This document shows, one piece after another, positions 34,885-44,221 of a DNA stretch of 64,000 bases. The DNA is from Cytophagales bacterium (GTDB lineage Bacteria > Bacteroidota > Bacteroidia > Cytophagales > Cyclobacteriaceae): assembly GCA_022360015.1 (NCBI GenBank), contig JAKSDQ010000150.1, forward strand, positions 1 to 64,000, in the 5' to 3' direction. Every line of letters begins with the position of its first letter. The stretch's first letter is position 1. Both the position numbers and the translations under genes were made by a program. The notes beneath the pieces are model-generated. The model ran no database searches, was not told the origin of the DNA, and was given only the letters and a program-made list of their open reading frames with translations.

Positions 34885-36687
34885 TTACATTCTTTCAGGT
34901 ACCCTGATACCTAATAACCCCATCGCCGTGTTTATTGTTCTGGCCACCACCTTTGAAAATGCAACCCTAAAGTACAAAGCATCTTTATTTTCTTCGTTAA
35001 AGATAGAAACTTCGGCATAAAACCGGTTGTATTCTTTGGCCAGATCGTAAACATATTGCGCAATGATGTATGGGGCATATTCCTGGGCCGCCAGCTTCAG
35101 CCTTTCAGGAAAATCATTCAACACCATGATTACCCCCTTTTCAACAGGGTGTAATGCGGATATTTTGTACGGTTTGCCCGTGATTGATAGCTGATCCGCT
35201 TTTCTGAGGATGGAGGCAATCCTGGCATACGTGTATTGGATAAATGGGCCTGTATTTCCCTGAAAATCAATGGATTCTTCGGGATTAAAAAGCATTCTTT
35301 TCCGGGGGTCCACCTTCAATATGAAATATTTAAGCGCCCCTAGCCCAATCACATCATAGAGCGCTGCGGCCTGTTCTTCAGTAAATCCGTCAATTTTGCC
35401 CAGTTCTTTGGTTCTTTCAGCAGCGGTATCAACCATTTCCTGCATCAAATCATCGGCATCCACCACCGTGCCTTCCCTCGATTTCATTTTTCCAGAAGGC
35501 AAATCCACCATGCCATAAGACAGATGGTAACAGCTTTTGGCCCACTCATAGCCCAGTTTGGCAAGAATTAAAAACAGTACCTTAAAGTGATACTCCTGCT
35601 CATTACCCACCGTATATATCTGGCTCTTGACTTTGGGAAAATCCCTGAATCTTAAAATGGCTGTACCGATATCCTGAGTCATGTATACCGAAGTACCATC
35701 AGATCGCAGCAGAATCTTCTGATCCAGTCCCTCATCTGTCAAATCCACCCATACGGAGCCATCATCTTTTTTATAAAAAATACCTTTTTCCAGTCCTTTT
35801 AACACCTCGTCTTTTCCAAGCAAAAAAGTATCCGACTCATAATATAATTTGTCAAAACTAACACCCATCGCTTTGTACGATGCCTCAAAGCCATTGTATA
35901 CCCATCCGTTCATTGTCTCCCAAAGCCGGTAAACCTCCGGCTCTCTCTGCTCCCATTTTCTCAACATTTGCTGGGCCTCCAGCAAAACAGGGGCATTTTT
36001 CTCAGCCCGTTCTTTGTCATGGCCCGCCTGCACCAATTCGGCAATTTGTGCCTTGTATGCCTGATCGAATTTTACATAATAGTTGCCAACCAGTTTATCC
36101 CCTTTAATTCCGGCCGAGGAAGGTGTCTCACCATTGCCATACTTCAGCCAGGCAACCATCGATTTGCAGATGTGGATGCCGCGGTCGTTGATGATTTGCA
36201 CTTTGTGTACCTTATTTCCCCTGGCTTCCAGAATTTTTGCCACCGAATAACCCAGAAAATTGTTTCTGAGGTGGCCCAGGTGCAAAGGTTTATTGGTATT
36301 GGGGGATGAATATTCCACCATTACTTCATCGCCGGTTGGTTCTTGTATTCCGTAGTTTTGCTGGGCCGCAATCTGGCCAAACACTTCAATCCACAGCTTG
36401 TCTTCCAATTCCAGGTTCAGAAAACCCTTTACTACATTAAAGCTTTTAATGATGTCAGTGTTATCCACCAAATAACTTCCCAGGAGTGTCCCGGACTCTT
36501 CCGGTGATTTACGGGTAATTTTCAAATACGGAAAAACCACAAAGGTGTGTGAACCTTCAAACTCCCGCCGTGTAGGTTGGAGGGCTATTTCGCCGTTTGA
36601 CAACTCGTGGTCAAATACTTCCTTAAAGGCATTGAAAATGGCCTTTTTAAGGGAAAGATTAATAGCTGTAACAGATGTAGTCTCCAA
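34885..36687 (-). CDS. argS: Arginyl-tRNA synthetase
   Basis: ArgS, 600 residues, charges tRNA-Arg. The class I HIGH motif appears as NKPLHLGHLRN (HLGH) after the conserved VEYSSPNTNKP, and the C-terminal anticodon-binding DALR domain starts near residue 480 (GPFIQYTYARIASIL). KMKSREG stands where the KMSKS-like loop is expected. The N-terminal Arg-N domain is present. The start codon appears to be TTG at 36687; an in-frame TAG lies 6 bases upstream and no ATG gives the N-terminus. Confidence 0.96.
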   Translation of the reverse strand: METTSVTAINLSLKKAIFNAFKEVFDHELSNGEIALQPTRREFEGSHTFVVFPYLKITRKSPEESGTLLGSYLVDNTDIIKSFNVVKGFLNLELEDKLWIEVFGQIAAQQNYGIQEPTGDEVMVEYSSPNTNKPLHLGHLRNNFLGYSVAKILEARGNKVHKVQIINDRGIHICKSMVAWLKYGNGETPSSAGIKGDKLVGNYYVKFDQAYKAQIAELVQAGHDKERAEKNAPVLLEAQQMLRKWEQREPEVYRLWETMNGWVYNGFEASYKAMGVSFDKLYYESDTFLLGKDEVLKGLEKGIFYKKDDGSVWVDLTDEGLDQKILLRSDGTSVYMTQDIGTAILRFRDFPKVKSQIYTVGNEQEYHFKVLFLILAKLGYEWAKSCYHLSYGMVDLPSGKMKSREGTVVDADDLMQEMVDTAAERTKELGKIDGFTEEQAAALYDVIGLGALKYFILKVDPRKRMLFNPEESIDFQGNTGPFIQYTYARIASILRKADQLSITGKPYKISALHPVEKGVIMVLNDFPERLKLAAQEYAPYIIAQYVYDLAKEYNRFYAEVSIFNEENKDALYFRVAFSKVVARTINTAMGLLGIRVPERM

Positions 36688-36853
36688 AATCTATAGTTAA
36701 TTATTGGGTTTGCAAAGATGTTAAAATTTCATCAAAAAACACCCACAAAAGTTAACTATCCACCACTGCCCTTTGAAATCGAATGTTTTGCAAAATCAAA
36801 CATTAATTACAATTATTTGTTTAATTTGCCATTTAATTTTTTAAACAGCGAGC

Positions 36854-37615
36854 GTGAGCAATTCATTAGTTATTATTCCCACTTATAACGAGAAAGAAAA
36901 TGTTGAAGCGATCATTAGAGAGGTTTTTGCTTTGGGGGGTTCATATCATATCCTGATCGTAGATGATAACTCCCCGGATGGGACGGCGGAAATAGTAGCG
37001 TCACTACAACCTGAATTTGAAGGTTGCCTGCACCTGCTCAAAAGAAAAAAAAAACAGGGCCTGGGCACCGCCTATATCGCTGGATTTCATTATGCACTGG
37101 ACAGGGACTACGAATACATATTCGAAATGGATGCGGACTTTTCACATAATCCCGCCGACCTGCCAAGATTAAAAGAGGCTTGTGAAAAACAATGGTATGA
37201 CCTGGCCATTGGTTCAAGGTACATTACCGGTGTCAATGTGGTCAATTGGCCTATCACCAGGGTGCTCATGTCTTATTTTGCGAGCAGGTATGTGAGAATG
37301 ATTACCGGAATGCCGATTAATGACACTACCGCAGGTTTTAAATGCTATAAAAGGGCCGTGCTGGCGACTATTGAACTGGACAAAATCAAATTTATCGGTT
37401 ATGCCTTTCAGATCGAAATGAAATTTCTGGCCTGGAAACACGGCTTCAAAATCAAGGAGGTGCCCATTACGTTTACCGACCGGTCAAAAGGCACTTCAAA
37501 AATGTCGAAGGGCATCATCAAAGAAGCTATTTTCGGAGTCATTCAGATGAAAATCAGGAGTTGGTTTAAAAAATATTCCCAGGTTGGGAGGGGGGAATTA
37601 ACAATTGACAGTTGA
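36854..37615 (+). CDS. Dolichol-phosphate-mannose-synthase-like glycosyltransferase (GT2)
   Basis: The 253-residue protein resembles polyprenol monophosphomannose synthase. VIIPTYNEKENVEAII starts the GT-A fold, VDDNSPDGTAEI follows, the metal-binding DAD is in FEMDADFSHNPADLP, and GSRYITGVNVVNWP and PITFTDRSKGTSKMS are family-typical. It would transfer mannose or another sugar from a nucleotide donor to a lipid carrier. There are no membrane helices. The start is GTG, giving MSNSLVIIP. Single gene. Confidence 0.9.
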   Translation: MSNSLVIIPTYNEKENVEAIIREVFALGGSYHILIVDDNSPDGTAEIVASLQPEFEGCLHLLKRKKKQGLGTAYIAGFHYALDRDYEYIFEMDADFSHNPADLPRLKEACEKQWYDLAIGSRYITGVNVVNWPITRVLMSYFASRYVRMITGMPINDTTAGFKCYKRAVLATIELDKIKFIGYAFQIEMKFLAWKHGFKIKEVPITFTDRSKGTSKMSKGIIKEAIFGVIQMKIRSWFKKYSQVGRGELTIDS

Positions 37616-37660
37616 CAATTAATAATTGGAAGTTGGCTGTGTGAAAATGAAACGTTGGAA

Positions 37661-37691
37661 ACTTTTCTCAAAATAATATTTTGAGAAAAGT
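37661..37691. repeat. 31-base perfect inverted repeat between convergent genes
   Basis: ACTTTTCTCAAAATA (37661-37675) and TATTTTGAGAAAAGT (37677-37691) are exact reverse complements with one central base. It sits between the ends of the glycosyltransferase (+) and FtsX-like (-) genes. Its low G+C makes it a poor classical terminator, although it may act in both directions. Confidence 0.7.
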
Positions 37692-37806
37692 GGATAAAAT
37701 GAGTATGTGTTATTTATTTTTTCCTTCAATTAACTAAAATAGCATTTAATCTGGTCAATGTTTGGAACATTGTTGTTTTTACATAGCCTGAGTTGACAGT
37801 TTTTAG

Positions 37807-39063
37807 TTAATCGAATCGGATGGATTTGATTGGTTGAATTCTTGAAATGATTACCGAAGGAATGATCAACACAGCAGAAACCACTACCAAAGTCAGTACA
37901 TTCAGTGCTGCAATTACCCCCCAGTTCCATTCGATGGGGACGTAATGCATGAAATAATTCTCAAAATCGAGGGGTATGAGCTTGAATTGATATTGAAGAA
38001 AGGCTAACCCAATGCCTAAAATATTTCCGATCAGCAAACCTTTCAAGACAATTAGCACCCCATTGTAAATGAATAGTTTTCTGATTTGCAGGTTGTCTGC
38101 TCCGAGGGCTTTCAGGACGCCGATCATTTGGGTGCGCTCCATAATGAGAATCAGGAGGATTGAAGCCATGTTAAAACAGGCGACAAATAATATCAGGCCA
38201 ATAAATAGATAAACCTGCCGGTTGATTAATGTCAACCAATCAAAAATCAGGACATACTGATCGGTAATCTGGTGGGCATAAAGGTCAAAGTCCAGATCAC
38301 GGTCAATAGTTTCTTTGGCCATAGCTAGCTGCTCGAAGTCCTTGATGAAAAGCTCAAAGCCCCCCACCTGATCTTGTTCCCAGCCATTTAACCGTTGTAT
38401 CATAGCAATATCCCCGATGATAAAAGAGTCATCGAACTCCTCCAGCCCCGAATCATAGATGCCGCTTACGAGCAACTTCCTGGGTCTTGGGGGTTTTTGA
38501 ATGAAATACATCACCACTTCATCCCCTACCTGCAATCGCAATTTCCTGGACATCATGCGGCTAATGACAACCTGAGTCGAATAGGACGAATCATTCCTTT
38601 TTATAAAAGACCCCTCAACCAGAATTTTATTAAACCTCGTAGTATCGAAATCAGTACCAACCCCTTTAAGCAAGGCACCGGAAACACCCTCTTCGGTTTT
38701 GAGCAAACCAAATTTGTAGCTAAACACCTGTAAATGGTCTATAAACTCATATTGTCGATAATTTTTAAAAAACGCACTTTCCTTGGAAATAGGCTGTTCC
38801 TCATAACTTCCCCCTCCCAAGGTAAATTTTGTGATATTCAGATGGCCCGAGAAGCTAAAGTTTTTTTCGATGATAGTTTTTTTAAACCCTCCAAGGATTA
38901 AAAAGGAGATAATCATAATCCCCAGGCCAATTCCTACACTTGCTATGGCTATTTTATAGATGATAGCCGAGAAACTGCCTGATTGCGCCCTATTAATTCT
39001 TTTGGATATAAAATATGAGAGATTCAAATATTGATTAATTTTGAACAATAATGAGCGACGCAA
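37807..39063 (-). CDS. FtsX/LolE-like ABC transporter permease
   Basis: The 418-residue protein has a typical MacB/FtsX permease layout: one N-terminal membrane helix (about 33-55, IAIASVGIGLGIMIISFLIL), a periplasmic domain of about 200 residues, and three C-terminal helices (about 275-410). The TQMIGVLKALGADNLQIRKLF loop is the conserved cytoplasmic coupling segment. LolC/E-type permeases extract lipoproteins from the inner membrane. No ATPase gene is adjacent, so the partner is elsewhere. Divergent from the NamZ-like gene. Confidence 0.88.
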   Translation of the reverse strand: MRRSLLFKINQYLNLSYFISKRINRAQSGSFSAIIYKIAIASVGIGLGIMIISFLILGGFKKTIIEKNFSFSGHLNITKFTLGGGSYEEQPISKESAFFKNYRQYEFIDHLQVFSYKFGLLKTEEGVSGALLKGVGTDFDTTRFNKILVEGSFIKRNDSSYSTQVVISRMMSRKLRLQVGDEVVMYFIQKPPRPRKLLVSGIYDSGLEEFDDSFIIGDIAMIQRLNGWEQDQVGGFELFIKDFEQLAMAKETIDRDLDFDLYAHQITDQYVLIFDWLTLINRQVYLFIGLILFVACFNMASILLILIMERTQMIGVLKALGADNLQIRKLFIYNGVLIVLKGLLIGNILGIGLAFLQYQFKLIPLDFENYFMHYVPIEWNWGVIAALNVLTLVVVSAVLIIPSVIISRIQPIKSIRFD

Positions 39064-39100
39064 AGATAAACATAATTATAAAGGTTGAAAATTTAATGCT

Positions 39101-40303
39101 ATGCAAATCAAACTTGCTTTCTTAAACCTATTTTTGATATTTCTTCTAACGCAATGCGGGCAGGTGGAAAGTAACACCGCCCGGGAGGACTCCGGGCAAC
39201 CGGCAGAAAAACCTATTATGGTTGGGGCTGCCCATTTTGACCAATACCTTCCTGCACTTGCCAACAAAAGAATTGCACTCACTGTTAACCAAACCTCCCT
39301 GGTGGGGTCGTCACACCTGGTGGATACGCTGTTGCAGAAGGGCGTTGAGATTGTTAAAATATTTTCCCCCGAACATGGATTCAGGGGAGAGGCGGCAGAT
39401 GGTGAAAAAGTGGAATATACTTCCGATCCAAAAACAGGCCTTCGGTTGGTATCGTTGTACGGAAAAACCAGGAAGCCTACAAAGGAAATGTTGGAAGACG
39501 TGGACGTTATTATTTTTGATATACAGGATGTTGGGGCGCGGTTTTATACCTACATCAGCACCATGCATTACATCATGGAGGCATGCGCCGAATTTGGTAA
39601 GGAGCTAATGGTATTTGACCGGCCAAACCCTAACGGCCACTATGTTGATGGTCCGGTACTCGATCCGCAGTTCAGGACATTTGTAGGGATGCACGAGATA
39701 CCGATTGTTCATGGCCTGACGGTGGGTGAATTAGCCCAAATGATCAATGGTGAAGGGTGGTTGGAAAATGGGGCAAAATGCCGGTTAACTGTTATCAAAT
39801 GCAGTGAGTATAACCACCAAAAGCCTTATTCTCTGCCAATCCGGACATCACCAAATCTACCTAATGACCAGGCTGCCAGATTGTACCCTACCCTTTGCCT
39901 GTTTGAAGGAACGGTCATGAGCATTGGCCGTGGTACTGATTTCCCTTTTCAGGTAATAGGCTATCCGGATCCGGTATTCGGTTCATTTTCATTTACCCCA
40001 AGAAGCATAGAAGGTGTGTCGAAGTATCCGAAACTGGAAAACCAATTGTGCTGGGGAATAGATCTCAGAAATAAGAAAGGGGATCTGGATTTTACGTTGT
40101 CTTATTTGATCGACGCGTACAACAAGTTTCCGGGGAAAGACAAGTTTTTTATCAAATCATTCACCAGACTTGCAGGAAATGACAAGTTGCAACAGCAAAT
40201 AATCGCAGGGCTTTCAGAAGAAGACATAAGGCAAACCTGGCAGAAGGAGTTGGAAATCTATAAAAAAATCCGGAAAAAATATTTATTATATCCCGAAAGT
40301 TGA
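39101..40303 (+). CDS. NamZ-like exo-beta-N-acetylmuramidase (DUF1343) lipoprotein
   Basis: The 400-residue protein has a lipoprotein signal (FLLTQC, Cys19) and the DUF1343 domain now known as NamZ (GH171), which removes terminal MurNAc from peptidoglycan fragments. Visible motifs are NQTSLVG, IFSPEHGFRGEAADGE, VSLYGKTRKPT, FDIQDVGARFYTYISTMHY, DRPNPNGHYVDGP, and GRGTDFPFQVIGYPDP. The role would be cell-wall sugar recycling in the envelope. It sits 5 bases before fmt on the same strand, so the two may be co-transcribed. Confidence 0.9.
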   Translation: MQIKLAFLNLFLIFLLTQCGQVESNTAREDSGQPAEKPIMVGAAHFDQYLPALANKRIALTVNQTSLVGSSHLVDTLLQKGVEIVKIFSPEHGFRGEAADGEKVEYTSDPKTGLRLVSLYGKTRKPTKEMLEDVDVIIFDIQDVGARFYTYISTMHYIMEACAEFGKELMVFDRPNPNGHYVDGPVLDPQFRTFVGMHEIPIVHGLTVGELAQMINGEGWLENGAKCRLTVIKCSEYNHQKPYSLPIRTSPNLPNDQAARLYPTLCLFEGTVMSIGRGTDFPFQVIGYPDPVFGSFSFTPRSIEGVSKYPKLENQLCWGIDLRNKKGDLDFTLSYLIDAYNKFPGKDKFFIKSFTRLAGNDKLQQQIIAGLSEEDIRQTWQKELEIYKKIRKKYLLYPES

Positions 40304-40307
40304 TGGC

Positions 40308-41225
40308 ATGCAGGAATTGAGAATTATTTTTATGGGCACTCCCGATTTTGCGGTGCCTAGCTTAAAGGTTTTGGTTGAAAATAGCTTTAACATTGTTGCC
40401 GTCATTACCGCACCAGACAAACCCAAAGGCCGCGGTCAAAAGCTGGCTGTGTCACCCGTAAAGGCCTACAGCCAGTCCCGGAATATACCGGTACTGCAAC
40501 CAACTAACCTCAAAAACCCTGAATTTGTTTCGTTGCTCCGAAGCTACCGGGCCAACCTGCAAGTGGTGGTTGCTTTCAGAATGTTGCCTGAGGTGGTGTG
40601 GAATATGCCTGAAATAGGCACTTTTAACCTGCATGCTTCCCTGCTGCCTGACTACAGGGGCGCGGCTCCGATCAATTGGGCCATTATCAACGGCGAGAAA
40701 GCAACAGGCGTTACCACCTTTTTCCTAAGGCACGAAATAGATACTGGCGATATCATTTTTCAGGAAAAAGAAACTATATTTCCGGAAGACGACGCAGGAA
40801 GTCTCTACACCAGGCTTATGCATAAGGGGGCTCAACTGGTGCTTAAAACAGTTAAAGCCATACAGAAAAACGATTATGCCAGCCAACCACAGGATTTGGA
40901 AGCAACCCAAAAAAAGGCACCGAAAATTTTTAAAGAAACCTGCCGCATCAACTGGCAATCAACGGCCGGGGAAATCCATAATTTCATCAGGGGTTTATCA
41001 CCCTACCCTGCCGCCTGGACGCATATCGGAAACACAATATGCAAAATATACAAGAGTGAAATCAGCCGGAAAAATTTAAACCTGATACGTCCGGGTGATT
41101 ATGTAACACAAGACAATCATCTTTATTTCAAAACCGCTGACCAGCTCATAGAAGTCTGTGAATTGCAGGTCGAGGGAAAAAAACGGATGAAAACCGAGAC
41201 GTTTCTAAGAGGTAACAAACTATGA
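40308..41225 (+). CDS. fmt: Methionyl-tRNA formyltransferase
   Basis: Fmt, 305 residues, formylates Met-tRNA for initiation. The N-terminal IIFMGTPDFAVPSL and the formyl-THF site NLHASLLPDYRGAAPINWAIINGE, with catalytic Asn and His, are intact; Asp is in EIDTGDI. A C-terminal OB-like domain starts near residue 205 (RINWQSTAGEIHNFIRGLSPYPAAW). It overlaps folA by 4 bases (ATGA), so the two folate-linked genes form a pair. Confidence 0.97.
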   Translation: MQELRIIFMGTPDFAVPSLKVLVENSFNIVAVITAPDKPKGRGQKLAVSPVKAYSQSRNIPVLQPTNLKNPEFVSLLRSYRANLQVVVAFRMLPEVVWNMPEIGTFNLHASLLPDYRGAAPINWAIINGEKATGVTTFFLRHEIDTGDIIFQEKETIFPEDDAGSLYTRLMHKGAQLVLKTVKAIQKNDYASQPQDLEATQKKAPKIFKETCRINWQSTAGEIHNFIRGLSPYPAAWTHIGNTICKIYKSEISRKNLNLIRPGDYVTQDNHLYFKTADQLIEVCELQVEGKKRMKTETFLRGNKL

Positions 41226-41719
41226 TAAAAACAATTATTGCTGCTAAATCAGATAACAATGTAATTGGCAAAGACAATGACCTGGTATGGCACATGCCGG
41301 CCGACCTGAAATTTTTCAAAAATAAAACACGGGGAAAATTGGTCATTATGGGCCGCAAAACCTTTGCTTCCATCGGGAACAAACCCCTTCCCGGAAGGCC
41401 GACGATCATCATCACCAGAAATCCGACATTCGAGGCCAATGGTTGCTGGGTGGTAGATGACATAGGTAAGGCTTTTGCGATTGCAGCAGCCGAAGGTCAG
41501 GAGGAGGTCTATATTCTTGGTGGGGCTCAAATTTATGAAAAGACTATCGGGCTGGCTGATAAAATGTTTATTACGGAAATCAAATCTACCTTTGACGGAG
41601 ATGCTTTTTTTCCGGAAATTGACGCAAATAAATGGCTAGAAGTGGCCAGGGAAGAATTTGAGCCCGATGAAAAGAATAAGTACCCTTATGCGTTTGTCGA
41701 ATACAGGCGGAGGGGGTGA
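41222..41719 (+). CDS. folA: Dihydrofolate reductase
   Basis: DHFR, 165 residues, reduces dihydrofolate with NADPH. The active-site Asp and Trp occur in NDLVWHMPADLKFFK, the NADPH loop in MGRKTFASIG, LPGRPTIIITRNP, and the glycine-glycine pair in VYILGGAQIYE. DGDAFFPEID closes the usual pattern. The start overlaps the fmt stop, implying coupled translation. thyA is not in the window. Confidence 0.96.
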   Translation: MIKTIIAAKSDNNVIGKDNDLVWHMPADLKFFKNKTRGKLVIMGRKTFASIGNKPLPGRPTIIITRNPTFEANGCWVVDDIGKAFAIAAAEGQEEVYILGGAQIYEKTIGLADKMFITEIKSTFDGDAFFPEIDANKWLEVAREEFEPDEKNKYPYAFVEYRRRG

Positions 41720-41739
41720 AATTAAAATGAGAATGAAAA

Positions 41740-42660
41740 TTAGAAGGAGAATCTTTCTTTGAAGTTTATTAGGTCATTTTTGAGGTCGCCGTCATGGGGG
41801 ATGGTTAGGAAGGCGTCGAGTTTTGAGTGGGGGTCCACTTTAATTTCCCTGAGGCTCAGGTGTTGATTCACGAAGCTGAATTCAAGATCGGGGTAAATCT
41901 CCTTTAATACATCGACTATATCCAGTACTGCCAGGTTTTTGCCCACTATATTGTAGGTTCCGGATGGTACCTGGCTGAAAATTATATCATTCAAAATCCT
42001 GGTAATCTTATCAATATGGATAAAAGAGCGGGATTGATTTCCCTTGCCGTTAATCGAAATCCGGCGGTTAAAATTTGCTTCAAATACAAATTTGTTGATG
42101 ACCGCGTCAAAACGCATACTCCGGCTGTAGCCGTAAACATTTCCACAGCGTAAAATATAGGTATCCAGACGGTCATTTAACCGCATAATGTGCTCCTCAC
42201 CCCTCATTTTGGATATGCCGTAAAATGTTCTGGGGTTAGGGATGGAATCCTCGCTTACCAACTGTTTCGAGGCACCATAGACTGAGGTACTGCTGGTGTA
42301 AACCACTTTGCTTACTTCACTCTCCTCAATAGCATAAACCAACTCCGCTGTTCCCCAGTGGTTTACCTGCTCAAAAAAATGCGGATCCGTATTGGAAAAA
42401 GGCGTAGTAACATTGGCTGCCAAATGATAAACCACGCTCACGCCTTTCAGTTGTCTCTTAAGCAACCTGGAATCCAGTATATCACCAATCACAAGCTTGA
42501 CTTTGGCGTGGTTTTCCATTTTATGTCCCAAAAACAGATTAAAATTATTTCGGCCCAGATTATCATAAACTACTATTTCGGTGATCGAGGCATTTTTTGT
42601 CAACAATTTCACCAATTCCGTTCCCAGATAACCTGTCCCACCTGTAATTAGAACTTTCAT
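41740..42660 (-). CDS. NAD-dependent epimerase/dehydratase (extended SDR)
   Basis: The 306-residue extended SDR has the cofactor motif GGTGYLGTELV, the strand AANVT, the catalytic TSSTSVYGAS and Y-x3-K as YGISKMRGE. The substrate domain NVYGYSRSMRFDAVINKFV is sugar-nucleotide-epimerase-like. The exact sugar is unclear; UDP-glucose 4-epimerase or a related activity is possible. Single gene between folA and cysH. Confidence 0.88.
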   Translation of the reverse strand: MKVLITGGTGYLGTELVKLLTKNASITEIVVYDNLGRNNFNLFLGHKMENHAKVKLVIGDILDSRLLKRQLKGVSVVYHLAANVTTPFSNTDPHFFEQVNHWGTAELVYAIEESEVSKVVYTSSTSVYGASKQLVSEDSIPNPRTFYGISKMRGEEHIMRLNDRLDTYILRCGNVYGYSRSMRFDAVINKFVFEANFNRRISINGKGNQSRSFIHIDKITRILNDIIFSQVPSGTYNIVGKNLAVLDIVDVLKEIYPDLEFSFVNQHLSLREIKVDPHSKLDAFLTIPHDGDLKNDLINFKERFSF

Positions 42661-42790
42661 ATAATAAAATATAACTTTTTAATTATCAATATTCTACCGA
42701 CAAAATCCCCTTCAACACCTCCAAAATTAAGAAATCGCGCAAGCCGAAAATGACCGATGTACTACCCAAGAATATGCCTGTATTTTTTCA

Positions 42791-42822
42791 TCGGCAAAAA
42801 CCGCTGTGTCTCTTTGTGCCTT
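42791..42822. repeat. Half copy of palindrome family A at the cysH 3' end
   Basis: The core GGCAAAAACCGCTGTGTCTC and the following TTTGTGCCTT match the reverse complement of the composite element near 48195-48227 in 29 of 30 bases. It has only one arm. It touches the cysH stop codon (42821-42823). Confidence 0.75.
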
Positions 42823-43477
42823 ACTTATTGATTAATTCCGTATGCAATCCACATTCGGTTTTATGCATGCCATACCATCTGGCTTCACGCTCCTGCATGG
42901 CAGGGTCGATCTTACGCGTACAGGGTTCGCATCCTACGCTGAAATATCCTTTTAACGCCATCGGATGGCTGGGCAAATTGTGTTTTTTTCTGTATTCATA
43001 AATGGATTTCGCATTCCATTCCAACATAGGATGAAACCTCGTAACACCAAAGGGGGCAGACTGCTCAACCTTCATCGCTTTACGGGCCGCACTTTGATCA
43101 GCCCTTACACCATTGATCCAGATATCATGTGAAGCTAGTATGCTCTCCAGGGGTTGGGTTTTGTTAATGGAACAGCAATGATCCGGATCAGAAACAAAGA
43201 ATAATTTTCCATCCCGGTCCTTTTGCATGGATTTGGGAATTACAGATTGTAAATCTACAACGTTCAGATCGAGCATATCCCTGATCTGATCCCTGAATTT
43301 CAACGTTTCAGGAAATAAATAGCCCGTATTTAAAAAGTAAACCGGAATGCTGTTGTCTGTCTCACTGATAATATGCAGCAATACAATACTATGTGTCTGA
43401 AAGGAAGAAGTTGTAAAAATCTTCTTGCCGGCAGCCTTATAGGACAAAATACGTTCTTTAATCTCTTCAATAGTCAA
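42821..43477 (-). CDS. cysH: Adenylyl-sulfate / PAPS reductase
   Basis: The 218-residue enzyme reduces activated sulfate to sulfite. It has two cysteine pairs, DHCCSI and GCEPC, which in this family bind a [4Fe-4S] cluster and favour APS rather than PAPS as substrate. The catalytic C-terminal motif is ECGLH. FTTSSFQTHSIVLLHII is a degenerate phosphate-loop strand. The start appears to be TTG (43477): an upstream in-frame stop is near and no ATG fits. ATP sulfurylase and sulfite reductase genes are not in the window. The 3' end abuts a repeat half-element. Confidence 0.93.
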   Translation of the reverse strand: MTIEEIKERILSYKAAGKKIFTTSSFQTHSIVLLHIISETDNSIPVYFLNTGYLFPETLKFRDQIRDMLDLNVVDLQSVIPKSMQKDRDGKLFFVSDPDHCCSINKTQPLESILASHDIWINGVRADQSAARKAMKVEQSAPFGVTRFHPMLEWNAKSIYEYRKKHNLPSHPMALKGYFSVGCEPCTRKIDPAMQEREARWYGMHKTECGLHTELINK

Positions 43478-43600
43478 ACCGCAATATCTTTTTTCAGGAT
43501 GTAACTTAAATTTTTGTGGGCAAACTTAGGTTTTAAATAGTTAGTTTGCTAACGAAAGGAATGTTTTTTGGTTTTTTACAGGGTGAACTAACTTCGTTAT

Positions 43601-43634
43601 AGTCTATAGTATGACTTCGAGTCATACTATGACT
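43601..43634. repeat. Dispersed palindrome family B, copy 3
   Basis: ATAGTATGACT (43606-43616) and AGTCATACTAT (43620-43630) form a perfect 11-bp stem with a TCG loop, extended by AGTC/GACT outside a one-base bulge. The element lies in the 306-base gap between cysH and the pterin gene (43478-43783), in which I see no gene. The arms are a shuffled version of copies 1 and 2. Confidence 0.7.
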
Positions 43635-43810
43635 ACACTATGATTACTGGTCCACAATACCCCGGTAAATTGGCAAATCTTGGCAAATCATCCAATTACA
43701 TTTATATTCGTTTAATTTTTTAGAACCCGACAGGTATCAAAGTTTGTTAAGTACTACAATAAAATGCAAGTTTTACAAACAATTTGCCAGTCAAAACGTT
43801 TTCGAGGAGT

Positions 43811-44221
43811 ATGAAAATTTCAGTATTCAGAAAAGAACATTTTAACGCTGCGCATAGATTACATAACCCTGCCTGGCCTGATGACAAAAATCAACAGGTG
43901 TTTGGCAAGTGCAATAACCCAAATTATCACGGCCACAATTACGACATGATCGTGCAAATTACAGGTGAAATTGATCCGGAAACGGGTTATGTCATGGATA
44001 TGAAGGTGCTGAGCGACATTATTAAACAAAACATCGTGGCCAGATTCGATCACAAAAATCTAAATTTAGATACCGAGGAATTTAAAAACCTTAACCCCAC
44101 TGCCGAAAACATCGCTATGGTGATATGGAAAATTCTCAGGCCAAAAATCGATTCAAAACACGATTTAAAAATCAAACTATATGAAACAGAAAGAAATTTC
44201 GTTGAATTCCCCGCGAATTAG
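43811..44221 (+). CDS. 6-pyruvoyltetrahydropterin synthase / 6-carboxytetrahydropterin synthase family
   Basis: The 136-residue enzyme converts dihydroneopterin triphosphate. Zinc ligands occur in HFNAAHRLH and NYHGHNY; the catalytic Cys is in GKCNNPN; the Asp/His pair is in RFDHKNLNLD; Glu is in KLYETERN. GKCNNPNxHGHNY and DHKNLxxD follow the animal-type PTPS pattern more than E. coli QueD, so the product may be a tetrahydropterin cofactor, although queuosine synthesis is also possible. ATG 43811 has GGAG just before it. It overlaps folE by 41 bases. Confidence 0.88.
   Translation: MKISVFRKEHFNAAHRLHNPAWPDDKNQQVFGKCNNPNYHGHNYDMIVQITGEIDPETGYVMDMKVLSDIIKQNIVARFDHKNLNLDTEEFKNLNPTAENIAMVIWKILRPKIDSKHDLKIKLYETERNFVEFPAN

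Noticed and set aside
37595-37635. AT-rich TTAACAATTGACAGTTGACAAT stretch, related to 49012-49034
   Set aside because: Short, simple sequence with no gene context; similar runs are common in intergenic DNA of such genomes, so no function is claimed.
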